NCBI GenBank assembly: GCA_044220725.1
Contig: JBGAQN010000037.1
Coordinates: forward strand, 1 to 25,497
Length of the DNA: 25,497 bases
Source of the DNA: Phosphoribacter sp044220725
Lineage (GTDB): Bacteria; Actinomycetota; Actinomycetes; Actinomycetales; Dermatophilaceae
Direction: 5' to 3'
The position numbers and the translations under genes were made by a program. The notes beneath the pieces were generated by a model. The model made no database searches. It was not told the origin of the DNA and was given only the letters and a program-made list of their open reading frames with translations. Every line of letters begins with the position of its first letter. Position 1 is the stretch's first letter. Positions 14,809 through 21,270 of the stretch are shown in pieces.

Positions 14809-14841
14809 GCGGGCGGCATACCTGCGGGGTATGCCGCCCGC
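14809..14841. repeat. Perfect 14-bp inverted repeat built from two iterated motif copies
   Basis: Arms 14809-14822 and 14828-14841 are exactly complementary (GCGGGCGGCATACC and its reverse complement) around a 5-base loop. Each arm contains one GTATGCCG copy in opposite orientation. It sits in the 286-bp divergent region between carD and the lipoprotein, about 180 bases before carD's start and 72 before the lipoprotein start, so it is not at the 3' end of either gene. An unannotated transcript, a DNA-level role or a cruciform are possibilities. Confidence 0.85.
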
Positions 14842-14900
14842 TCACCGCGACGTGTCCCGCACCACCCCCTCCCGGGGGCTGCGGGGTCAGGGGGTACCGC

Positions 14901-14912
14901 TACGCTGACCCC
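14901..14912 (+). promoter_or_regulatory. Putative -10 box for leaderless lipoprotein gene
   Basis: TACGCT at 14901-14906, six bases, then GTG at 14913. No ribosome binding site precedes the start. Confidence 0.5.
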
Positions 14913-15380
14913 GTGATGCGACTCCACCGGGTTCTCGCCGTGACCGGCGCCGCGGCCGCCACCGCCGCCCTTTCCGCCTGCTCGTTCTTCTCTCCGGTGC
15001 AGACGGACAACAAGTACATCCCCGCCGACGGCGTGCCCGTGCAGCTCGGCACCATCGCCGGCCGGAACCTCGCCGTCGTCGCCGAGAAGGCCGGCGGTCC
15101 CGGCACACTGACCGGGGCCGTGCTCAACCAGGGTGACGCTCAGGCGCAGGTCGGGTTCCTCACCCGCGAAGAGTCCGAGGCCGGCGGGGCCGTCAAGTCG
15201 CCGCTGAGCCTGGGGGGTCGGGAGACCAAACCGATCGATGGCGTCACGTTCGACAAGGTGGCCAGCGCCCCTGGGACGATGACCGACATCTACCTCGTCA
15301 CCGTGGACGGTAAGCAACTGGTCTCTGTGCCGGTGTTGGCGCCGCAAGGGCTCTACGAGAAGTACAAGCCGAAGGCCTGA
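14913..15380 (+). CDS. LpqE-like lipoprotein
   Basis: A 155-residue predicted lipoprotein. The signal peptide has a basic start (RLHR), an Ala-rich core and the lipobox L-S-A-C at about residue 23. The mature part is a single beta-rich domain (DGVPVQLGTIAGRNLAVVAE, TLTGAVLNQGDAQAQVGFL, ending LVSVPVLAPQGLYEKYKPK) like the mycobacterial LpqE copper-chaperone-like fold, though no Met/His metal site is obvious. As in Mycobacterium tuberculosis (lpqE Rv3584 beside carD Rv3583c), it is divergent from carD, which supports the assignment by synteny. Start is GTG at 14913 (box at 14901) or the adjacent ATG at 14916. Function unproven. Confidence 0.8.
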   Translation: MMRLHRVLAVTGAAAATAALSACSFFSPVQTDNKYIPADGVPVQLGTIAGRNLAVVAEKAGGPGTLTGAVLNQGDAQAQVGFLTREESEAGGAVKSPLSLGGRETKPIDGVTFDKVASAPGTMTDIYLVTVDGKQLVSVPVLAPQGLYEKYKPKA

Positions 15381-15386
15381 GCGAGC

Positions 15387-15407
15387 GCGGCGCCATCGAT
15401 GCGCCGC
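15387..15407. terminator. Hairpin between convergent lipoprotein gene and regX3
   Basis: GCGGCGC (15387-15393) and GCGCCGC (15401-15407) with a 7-base loop, seven bases after the lipoprotein stop and 18 before the regX3 stop. No U-tract. It can serve both directions. Confidence 0.6.
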
Positions 15408-15424
15408 CGGCTCAGGTCTCGCGC

Positions 15425-16105
15425 TCAGGTCTCGAACTTGTAGCCGAGCCCTCGCACGGTGAGGATGTGCTGGGGGTTTCCAGGGTCCGGCTCGATCTTT
15501 GCACGCAGTCGCTTGACGTGGACGTCGAGGGTTTTGGTGTCCCCGACGTAGTCGCTCCCCCACACCCGATCGATGAGTTGGCCCCGGGTGAGCACCCGTC
15601 CGGCGTGGCGCAGCAACAACTCGAGCAGTTCGAACTCCTTGAGTGGCATCGGCGTCACCTTGCCGTTGACCGTGACGACGTGCCGGTCGACATCCATGCG
15701 CACCGGGCCGGCCTGCACCGGAACTCCAGTGCTCTCGTCGTTCTCGGAGAGCCGCCGCAGCACCGCCCGCACCCGAGCGAGCAGTTCGCGGGCTGAGTAG
15801 GGCTTGGTGACGTAGTCGTCAGCACCCATCTCCAGCCCGACGACCTTGTCGATCTCCGAGTCCTTGGCGGTGAGCATGATGATCGGGACGCTGGACCTGG
15901 CCCGCAGCGCGCGGCATACCTCGGTCCCGGACAGCCCCGGGAGCATGAGGTCCAGGAGCACGAGATCCGCGCCGTTGGCATCGAACTCGGTGAGCGCCTC
16001 AGGGCCGGTCGCTGCCACTGCGACGGAGAACCCCTCCTTCTCCAGCAGGTAGGAGAGTGGATCGGAGAAGGATTCCTCGTCTTCGACGATGAGGATGCGG
16101 CTCAT
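15425..16105 (-). CDS. regX3: OmpR-family response regulator RegX3 (PhoP-type)
   Basis: DNA-binding response regulator of the phosphate-limitation two-component system. 226 residues. Receiver domain at 1-115 with acidic pocket D9-E10, phospho-acceptor D52 (LVLLDLMLPG), T79 (MLTA) and K101 (VTKPYS). A C-terminal winged helix follows with LLELLLRHAGRVLTRGQLIDRVWG and the recognition segment VHVKRLRAKIEPDPGNPQHI, ending at the hairpin GLGYKF. ATG overlaps the senX3 stop by four bases (ATGA). Orthologous position to Streptomyces phoP and mycobacterial regX3. The pair is divergent from phoU, and a PHO-box-like array lies in the shared upstream region. V-C-R at 15913-15919 uses GTA within the iterated motif. 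Confidence 0.93.
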   Translation of the reverse strand: MSRILIVEDEESFSDPLSYLLEKEGFSVAVAATGPEALTEFDANGADLVLLDLMLPGLSGTEVCRALRARSSVPIIMLTAKDSEIDKVVGLEMGADDYVTKPYSARELLARVRAVLRRLSENDESTGVPVQAGPVRMDVDRHVVTVNGKVTPMPLKEFELLELLLRHAGRVLTRGQLIDRVWGSDYVGDTKTLDVHVKRLRAKIEPDPGNPQHILTVRGLGYKFET

Positions 16106-17520
16106 GCGGGTCGAACCTCCTTCGTAACGTCCGGTGTGGTCGGTAACGCGACGCCGCTGGTCGGAGCGCCCTGGTCACCATCGGCGGGTATGCCGGGTGG
16201 CTGGCAGTCCGGTCGACCGTCCCCCGGGTCCCCGAGATCTGGCTGATCCGGACGGGCTTCGCCGGGGTCGTCGCGGCGCTCGGCATGACTGGCGAGCTTC
16301 TCCTCGTCGATGATCGACAGGGTGCCCGTGGTGGACTGGTCGTCGGGTCCGTAAGCCGGCGCAGGTAGGCGGATGGTGAAGGTGGACCCTCGGCCCACTT
16401 CGCTCCAGACGGTGACGTCTCCGCCGTGATTGGCGCAGACATGCTTGACGATGGACAGCCCAAGCCCGGTGCCTCCGGTGGCCCGGGAGCGTGCCGCATC
16501 GATGCGATAGAAGCGCTCGAAGATCCGGCCCAGCTCGCTCTCCGGGATGCCCTGCCCCTGGTCGGAGACGATGACCTCCCGAGCACCGTCCGGGGCGACG
16601 AGGGCTCGGACCGCCACCCGGGTGCCCGAGCCAGAGTAGGCGACGGCATTGACGACGAGGTTGCGCACTGCGGTGGTCAGCAAGCCCCCGTCGCCCCAGA
16701 CCCAACAGTCCGCATCACAGCGCACGACCAGGTCGATGTGCCGCTCTTCGGCGGTGATTCGGACGTCGTCGACCGCCTGGCGTACGACATTGCCGAGGTC
16801 GACGGCATCAGGATCGGAGAGCCGGTCTTCGGACTGCAGCCGCGAGAGTTGGACGATGTCGCTGACCAACTGGTCGAGGCGACGGGTCTCTTTGCGCATG
16901 CGCTTGGCGAACCTCGCCACCGCCTCTGGGTCGTCTCGAGCGTCGCGGACCGCCTCAGCCAGAAGCATGAGGCCGCCCACCGGTGTCTTGAGTTCATGGC
17001 TGACGTTGGCCAGGAAGTCTCGGCGGACCTCTTCGACGAGATAGGCGTGCGAACGGTCTTCGACGAGGAGCAAGACGTGTTCGAGCCCAAGGTGGGTCGA
17101 CCTGGCCTGGACGACGCGACGGGCATCAGCCCTGGGCCCCCGCGGAAGCGCCAGCTGTTCCTCGACGACCCCGCCCTCGGCAAGCGCGCGCCGAGCGAGG
17201 GCGAGCAAGGGTGGGTGCGAGACGCCAGTCCCCCGGACCAGTCCGTGCGAGATCGCCGTGGGCGAGCAGGCGACGACCGATTGGCGAGAATCCAGGACGA
17301 TGCCACTGGAGGAGAGCGCGGCGAGCAGGTCGGTCACTTCGGCCGGGAGCTGGTCGGGCACCTCGGGCTCCTCGGCCGCGGACACCGGAGCGACGCGACG
17401 CGGCCGCCCCGGCCGATCCCGCAGCCTGCGTCGAGCGCCGGAGTCGTCCCTGGACAGGAATGCTGACACCACCATCGCGCCGAGCACGGCGCCGAGGATG
17501 ACGGCGAGCAGGACCTCCAC
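16102..17520 (-). CDS. senX3: Sensor histidine kinase SenX3 (PhoR-type)
   Basis: Membrane histidine kinase that phosphorylates RegX3 when phosphate is scarce. 472 residues. One N-terminal membrane helix (3-21), a basic linker, a PAS-like region (about 60-160), then the dimerisation/phospho-acceptor box with H175 (NVSHELKTPVGG). The ATP-binding domain follows with N-box NLVVNAVAYS, G1 SDQGQGIP, F-box IFERFYR and G2 GGTGLGLSIVKH (349-360). The last ~90 residues are a disordered Asp/Pro-rich tail, longer than in mycobacterial SenX3. GTG at 17520 lies six bases after a TAGCCT box, so a leaderless transcript is likely. Four-base overlap with regX3. Gly-Ile-Pro near the end uses ATA within the iterated motif. 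Confidence 0.93.
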   Translation of the reverse strand: MEVLLAVILGAVLGAMVVSAFLSRDDSGARRRLRDRPGRPRRVAPVSAAEEPEVPDQLPAEVTDLLAALSSSGIVLDSRQSVVACSPTAISHGLVRGTGVSHPPLLALARRALAEGGVVEEQLALPRGPRADARRVVQARSTHLGLEHVLLLVEDRSHAYLVEEVRRDFLANVSHELKTPVGGLMLLAEAVRDARDDPEAVARFAKRMRKETRRLDQLVSDIVQLSRLQSEDRLSDPDAVDLGNVVRQAVDDVRITAEERHIDLVVRCDADCWVWGDGGLLTTAVRNLVVNAVAYSGSGTRVAVRALVAPDGAREVIVSDQGQGIPESELGRIFERFYRIDAARSRATGGTGLGLSIVKHVCANHGGDVTVWSEVGRGSTFTIRLPAPAYGPDDQSTTGTLSIIDEEKLASHAERRDDPGEARPDQPDLGDPGDGRPDCQPPGIPADGDQGAPTSGVALPTTPDVTKEVRPA

Positions 17521-17532
17521 GGCCCTAGGCTA
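17521..17532 (-). promoter_or_regulatory. Putative -10 box for leaderless senX3-regX3 operon
   Basis: Minus-strand TAGCCT (17527-17532), six bases, GTG at 17520. No ribosome binding site. Confidence 0.5.
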
Positions 17533-17602
17533 GAGGTCCTCCGTCGTCACCCAGCCCAGCAAGGCCTGACCGGCGCCTGTACGGGCGGGCGCATCACCTG
17601 AT

Positions 17603-17635
17603 ATTCACTCAGATGCAGGTGTCCGTTCACCTCTG
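17603..17635 (+). promoter_or_regulatory. PHO-box-like 11-bp direct repeats upstream of phoU
   Basis: Three consecutive 11-bp units: ATTCACTCAGA (17603-17613), TGCAGGTGTCC (17614-17624) and GTTCACCTCTG (17625-17635). The outer two match the GTTCAC core of Streptomyces PhoP boxes, which are also 11-bp direct repeats, and are exactly 22 bp apart. The middle unit is degenerate. The site lies between divergent senX3 and phoU, 44 bases before the phoU start, so feedback control by RegX3 is a reasonable inference. Confidence 0.5.
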
Positions 17636-17678
17636 TCTTGGGCGGCGCGAGGAGTCTGATCTGACGAAGGGAGGGGAC

Positions 17679-18392
17679 GTGCGGGACGCGTATCACGAAC
17701 AACTTGACAGCATTACCACCCAACTCGTCGACATGACCCGGCTGGCGGGGTCGGCGATGGCTCGTGCGACGGCTGCGCTGCTCGATGCCGACTTGCATTT
17801 AGCCGAGGACGTCATCGCCGGCGACCGGACCCTCGATGCGGCCAGGGAACACCTCGACGGCCTGGCCATCGACGTCTTGGCCCGCCAACAGCCCGTGGCC
17901 ACCGATCTGCGGACCGTGGTCACCGCGCTGCGGATGAGCGGCGACCTTGAGCGCATGGGCGACCTGGCCCGGCATGTGGCCAAGGTCGCTCGGCTCCGCT
18001 TTCCGCATTCCGCGGTGCCGCCGTCGTTCCGCGCCCACATTCTCGACATGGGCCAGGTCGCCGAAATGGTCGTCACCAAGTCCGGTGCGGTGATCGCTGC
18101 CCGGGACGTGGCGGAAGCTAGAACGCTCGAGCACGACGACGACGTCATGGATGAGTTGCATCGCCGACTGTTCACGGTGTTGGCCACCGCAGAATTGCCT
18201 ACCGAGACGATCGTCGACCTGACCCTGCTCGGGCGCTATTACGAGCGGTTTGCCGATCACGCAGTCTCGGTGGCCCGCCGGGTGGTCTATCTCGTGACCG
18301 GCGAGAACGACTCCGACTCTGGCGATGACCACGACATCGCGGAAGAAGGGGCTCGGATCGCGCTCCTGCGCCGGAGCATGCCGTCCGCCTGA
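17679..18392 (+). CDS. phoU: Phosphate uptake regulator PhoU
   Basis: Negative regulator that links the Pst phosphate transporter to the SenX3-type kinase. 237 residues, two tandem three-helix PhoU domains. The metal-site motifs are visible in each repeat: SGDLERMGDLARHVAKVARL in the first and GRYYERFADHAVSVARRVVY in the second. I chose GTG at 17679 because AAGGGAGGGG directly precedes it and the product begins VRDAYHEQLDSITTQLV, the family start; the frame extends to 17613 across the PHO-box. The tail after the second domain is acidic. It is divergent from senX3-regX3, as in Streptomyces (phoU beside phoRP), and convergent with gpmA. Confidence 0.93.
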   Translation: MRDAYHEQLDSITTQLVDMTRLAGSAMARATAALLDADLHLAEDVIAGDRTLDAAREHLDGLAIDVLARQQPVATDLRTVVTALRMSGDLERMGDLARHVAKVARLRFPHSAVPPSFRAHILDMGQVAEMVVTKSGAVIAARDVAEARTLEHDDDVMDELHRRLFTVLATAELPTETIVDLTLLGRYYERFADHAVSVARRVVYLVTGENDSDSGDDHDIAEEGARIALLRRSMPSA

Positions 18393-18445
18393 GCGCGCGA
18401 GCGAAGAGACACCGCCACGTCGCCAGCAGCGGCAACCGCACTCAC

Positions 18446-18478
18446 GGGGGCGGCATACCGAGTCGGTATGCCGCCCCC
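18446..18478. terminator. 33-bp palindrome from two iterated motif copies between phoU and gpmA
   Basis: Arms 18446-18461 and 18463-18478 are exactly complementary over 16 bases (GGGGGCGGCATACCGA and its reverse complement) around one central base; in RNA a small loop would form. Each arm holds one GTATGCCG copy. It lies in the 117-bp gap between the stops of the convergent genes, so a bidirectional terminator is the natural reading, as with paired uptake sequences in Neisseria and Haemophilus. Confidence 0.85.
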
Positions 18479-18509
18479 CGCGAGCGGTGACGTTCGGGAC
18501 GATCCCCCG

Positions 18510-19244
18510 TCAGCGACCCTGGTTGGCGACCGCGGCGGCGGCGGCGGCCGCGGCTTCGGCATCGAGGTACTGCCCGGGAGCGGTCGGCATGAAGTCCGCG
18601 CCGATGTCATAGACCAGCGGCTGGCCAGTCGGGATGTTGAGCTCGGCGATCGCCGCGTCGCTGATCCCGTCGAGGTGCTTGACCAGGGCCCGCAGGCTGT
18701 TGCCGTGGGCGGTGACCAGGACGGTCTTGCCGGCGGCCAGGTCGGGGCAGATCGCGCTCTCCCAGTAGGGCATCATCCGCGCGATGACGTCCTTGAGGCA
18801 TTCGGTGCGCGGGATCTCGACGCCGGCGTAGCGCGGGTCACCGGTCTGGGCCCACTCGTTGTCCAGGTCGATGGGCGGCGGGGGCGTGTCGAACGAGCGG
18901 CGCCAGAGCATGAACTGCTCGTCGCCGTACTTCGCGCGGGTCGCGGCCTTGTCCAGGCCCTGCAGGGCGCCGTAATGCCGCTCGTTGAGCCGCCAATCGC
19001 GCCGCACCGGGATCCAGTGCCGGTCGGCGGCGTCGAGCGCGAGGTTGGCCGTGGTGATCGCGCGGCGCAGAACCGAGGTGTGCACGACGTCGGGCAGGAC
19101 GCCCTTGTCCTTGAGCAGCCGGCCGCCGCGGACCGCTTCCTCGCGGCCCTGGTCGTTGAGGTCGACGTCCACCCAGCCGGTGAACAGATTCTTGGCGTTC
19201 CACTCGGAGTGGCCGTGACGCAGCAGGATGAGGGTGTATGCCAT
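18510..19244 (-). CDS. gpmA: 2,3-bisphosphoglycerate-dependent phosphoglycerate mutase
   Basis: Glycolytic enzyme interconverting 3- and 2-phosphoglycerate. 244 residues. Catalytic His10 is in the LLRHGHSEWN motif (His at the position usually Gln or Glu), followed by NLFTGWVDVDLNDQG, then TSVLRRAITTANL, the substrate loop DWRLNERHYGALQGLDK and the second catalytic His in VLVTAHGNSLRALVKHLDG. The C-terminus ends in an eight-alanine run (EAAAAAAAAVANQ). ATG at 19244 has a TAGGGT box seven bases upstream. The third codon region overlaps the only motif copy not followed by G. Neighbours senX3/regX3 and mshA match the mycobacterial gene order. Confidence 0.96.
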   Translation of the reverse strand: MAYTLILLRHGHSEWNAKNLFTGWVDVDLNDQGREEAVRGGRLLKDKGVLPDVVHTSVLRRAITTANLALDAADRHWIPVRRDWRLNERHYGALQGLDKAATRAKYGDEQFMLWRRSFDTPPPPIDLDNEWAQTGDPRYAGVEIPRTECLKDVIARMMPYWESAICPDLAAGKTVLVTAHGNSLRALVKHLDGISDAAIAELNIPTGQPLVYDIGADFMPTAPGQYLDAEAAAAAAAAVANQGR

Positions 19245-19257
19245 GGTCCCAACCCTA
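19245..19257 (-). promoter_or_regulatory. Putative -10 box for leaderless gpmA
   Basis: Minus-strand TAGGGT (19252-19257), seven bases, ATG at 19244. The 45-bp direct repeat begins ten bases further upstream and may contain the -35 region. Confidence 0.45.
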
Positions 19258-19266
19258 AGACCGCAG

Positions 19267-19311
19267 GGGTATGCCGGGTGAGGGCTACCCAGCGTCCGTT
19301 ACGTCACGCCC
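19267..19311. repeat. Left 45-bp direct repeat flanking hipBA
   Basis: Begins GGGTATGCCGGGTGAGGGC and ends CGTTACGTCACGCCC. It matches 40 of 45 bases of the copy at 21066-21110 in the same orientation. It lies 22 bases upstream of gpmA and includes one iterated motif copy. Confidence 0.8.
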
Positions 19312-19341
19312 GACCCGGGCGGGGCGGGGTCGGGCCGGGGC

Positions 19342-19379
19342 GGCAGCAGCGGCGTGGCAGCAGCGGCGTGGCAGCAGCG
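19342..19379. repeat. 14-bp tandem repeat upstream of hipB
   Basis: GGCAGCAGCGGCGT at 19342-19355 and 19356-19369, identical, followed by ten bases of a third unit (19370-19379). It abuts the first HipB operator site. Confidence 0.75.
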
Positions 19380-19454
19380 AATGTCGTCGTCCGGCGACAT
19401 TCTGAAATGTCGTGGTACGCTGACAATCCAAGATGTCGTCCAGCGACGACATTT
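19379..19454 (+). promoter_or_regulatory. Three-site HipB operator and hipBA promoter
   Basis: Three ATGTCG half-sites start at 19381, 19407 and 19433, exactly 26 bp apart. The first (19381-19400) is ATGTCG-N8-CGACAT, extended by GA/TC. The third (19433-19452) is ATGTCGTC-CAGC-GACGACAT. The middle one (19407-19427) has a weak right arm (GACAAT). TTCTGA (19400-19405) and GACAAT (19422-19427) could be -35 and -10, with 16 bases between, so the sites would cover the promoter. The 20-bp site with an 8-bp centre resembles the known E. coli HipB operator layout, with a different sequence. Confidence 0.7.
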
Positions 19455-19475
19455 CTGAACCGGAGGGAGGGGTGC

Positions 19476-19745
19476 ATGCTCACCACGGTTCGGGATCTCG
19501 GGGCGGCCGTTCGGCGGAGGCGACGCGAGGCTCGGCTGACCCAAGCCACGCTGGCTAGTCGGGCGGGGGTCTCCCGCCAATGGCTCTCCGCCTTCGAGTC
19601 GGGCAAGACCCCCGCTGCCGAATTGGGCAAGGTGCTGGACGTCCTCTCGGCCCTCAACCTGGCGATCGACCTGGTCACGGCCACGTCCAGCGACGCCGGG
19701 GCAGGCACGGATCCCTTCGCCGGCTTCTTTGGGGAACAGCCGTGA
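19476..19745 (+). CDS. hipB: HipB-type antitoxin, XRE helix-turn-helix
   Basis: An 89-residue DNA-binding antitoxin that neutralises HipA and represses its own operon. The helix-turn-helix is at about residues 20-50 (RLTQATLASRAGVSRQWLSAFESGK), followed by a dimerisation segment (LGKVLDVLSALNLAIDLV) and a short Gly/Asp-rich tail ending GFFGEQP. In E. coli the HipB C-terminal tail is the degradation signal, and this tail may play that part. I chose ATG at 19476 because GGAGGGAGG lies directly upstream. The stop overlaps the hipA GTG by four bases. The three-site operator upstream fits autorepression. Confidence 0.92.
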   Translation: MLTTVRDLGAAVRRRRREARLTQATLASRAGVSRQWLSAFESGKTPAAELGKVLDVLSALNLAIDLVTATSSDAGAGTDPFAGFFGEQP

Positions 19746-21022
19746 CCGATCAGTTGCAGGCCTACCTCGACGGAGTCCTCGCCGGTCGGCTGACGCAGGC
19801 GGCAGGCGGCGCGCTGTCGTTCAGCTACGACGACGCATATCTGACGCGCCGCGCGCCGACACCCCTCTCGCTGTCGATGCCCCTGAGCGGATCGCGCCAC
19901 AGCAATCGCGTCGTCTCGGCGTGGCTCGACGGCCTGCTTCCTGACAACCTCGGCGTCCGAGAGGAGTGGGGTAGGCGGTTCCAGGTGTCGCCCAGGAACC
20001 CGTTCGCCCTGCTTCGCCAGGTGGGGCGGGATGCCGCAGGCGCCGTCCAGGTGCTCCCGGTCGACGTGGAACCTCCTGACGCCGCACAGCGATCCGGGAA
20101 CATCCGCAGACTGTCCCACCGCGAGGTCTGCGACCTCCTCGCGGGGCTGACCGTCCGAGACGGAGGGTGGCAGGTGGGGGCCGGATCAGGACGCTGGAGC
20201 CTTGCCGGTGCCCAGAACAAGGTGGCGCTGCACCGCCTGGACGACGGCGGCTGGGGTGTCCCGGAGGACTCGACACCGACAACTCACATCCTCAAGCCCA
20301 CGCGCAGGGATACCCGCTTTGCCGATCTGCACGTGAACGAGTTCGTCTGCCTTCGGGCGGCGAGCAACCTCGGGCTTCGAACGGCCCACGTCGAGCTTGC
20401 CGACTTCGGTGGGGCCAAGACGCTGGTCTCCACCCGATACGACCGGGGCCGCGGAGCTGAGGGCGGGTGGCTTCGGCTCCACCAGGAAGACCTCCTGCAG
20501 GCGATGAGCTACCCGCCGTCGAAGAAGTACCAGTCCGATGGTGGTCCCAGCGTCAAGAACGTCGCACACCTCCTGGCCACGTTGGCCCTCCCCGACCGAG
20601 ATCTCGTCCGCTTGGGCTTCTTCGACGCCCTGGCCTTCAACGTGCTGGTCGGCGGAACCGACGCCCACACGAAGAACTACTCTCTGCTGCTGCGTGGCCC
20701 TCGGGTTGCCATGGCACCGCTCTACGACGTTGCGTCCTATGCCCCTTACCTCCAGCCTGGTGAGGTCACGCGAAGCTCCATGAAGATCGGACGCTCCTGG
20801 ACGGCTCGGGACGCGAGCGCCGAGGACTGGTCAGCCGTCGGAGCGTCTCTCGGCCTTGACCGGGACGACGCCCTCTCTCGTGTCGAGCGGTTGAGACGGG
20901 GACTGCCCGACGCGGTCGCGGCAGCTGCCGAGGAAGCGCCCGCGGCGTTCCTCCCCGAGGCGCGTCGCGTCGCGCAAGCCGTCTCCCGACAAAGCCATCT
21001 CGTGGACCGACGGTTCGTCTGA
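19742..21022 (+). CDS. hipA: HipA-type serine/threonine kinase toxin
   Basis: A kinase toxin; E. coli HipA phosphorylates glutamyl-tRNA synthetase and induces dormancy, but the target here is unknown. 426 residues. The N-terminal subdomain has the family motif VVSAWLDGLLPDN (57-69). The Gly-rich/autophosphorylation loop is S153-LAGAQNKVAL, equivalent to the E. coli Ser150 region. K185 (HILKP) would bind ATP, NEF at 199-201 follows, and the catalytic loop GGTD307AHTKN312 plus metal-binding D329 (APLYDV) are intact, so the kinase looks active. GTG at 19742 overlaps hipB by four bases. The module sits between gpmA and the YbjN-like gene, where related genomes have no toxin, and between two direct repeats. 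Confidence 0.95.
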   Translation: MTDQLQAYLDGVLAGRLTQAAGGALSFSYDDAYLTRRAPTPLSLSMPLSGSRHSNRVVSAWLDGLLPDNLGVREEWGRRFQVSPRNPFALLRQVGRDAAGAVQVLPVDVEPPDAAQRSGNIRRLSHREVCDLLAGLTVRDGGWQVGAGSGRWSLAGAQNKVALHRLDDGGWGVPEDSTPTTHILKPTRRDTRFADLHVNEFVCLRAASNLGLRTAHVELADFGGAKTLVSTRYDRGRGAEGGWLRLHQEDLLQAMSYPPSKKYQSDGGPSVKNVAHLLATLALPDRDLVRLGFFDALAFNVLVGGTDAHTKNYSLLLRGPRVAMAPLYDVASYAPYLQPGEVTRSSMKIGRSWTARDASAEDWSAVGASLGLDRDDALSRVERLRRGLPDAVAAAAEEAPAAFLPEARRVAQAVSRQSHLVDRRFV

Positions 21023-21065
21023 CTGCGCCGGGCCACGGCGGGCTGACCACGCACCGCCACCGCTC

Positions 21066-21110
21066 GGGTATGCCGGGTGAAGGCTCCGCAGCGTCCGTTA
21101 TCTCACGCCC
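21066..21110. repeat. Right 45-bp direct repeat flanking hipBA
   Basis: Begins GGGTATGCCGGGTGAAGGC and ends CGTTATCTCACGCCC; 40 of 45 positions match the left copy at 19267-19311. It starts 43 bases after the hipA stop. Confidence 0.8.
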
Positions 21111-21162
21111 CAGTGCCGCTCATCGGGTGGAACGCGCCAGCCAGCCGAGTGGGTGCGCGACC

Positions 21163-21202
21163 GAGTGCGTCTGCCGGGGTGATCACCCCCTCGATCGCAC
21201 TC
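21163..21202. terminator. Terminator-like hairpin between hipA and the YbjN-like gene
   Basis: Perfect 14-bp palindrome GGGGTGATCACCCC (21176-21189) inside outer arms GAGTGCG (21163-21169) and CGCACTC (21196-21202), with a symmetric 6-base internal loop. It lies between convergent stops and can act in both directions. The remainder of the 248-bp gap holds the right direct repeat and nothing else I can identify. Confidence 0.6.
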
Positions 21203-21270
21203 CGTCGTGCACTCGCCACGTGAGGGTCCGCCGCCAGCCACGGAGTTGAGTCGACGGCCCAGCGTTGCGC

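Noticed and set aside
15411..15434. Direct duplication CTCAGGTCTCG at the regX3 3' end
   Set aside because: Two copies of about 11 bases, one of them in the terminal codons of regX3. Too short and isolated to interpret.
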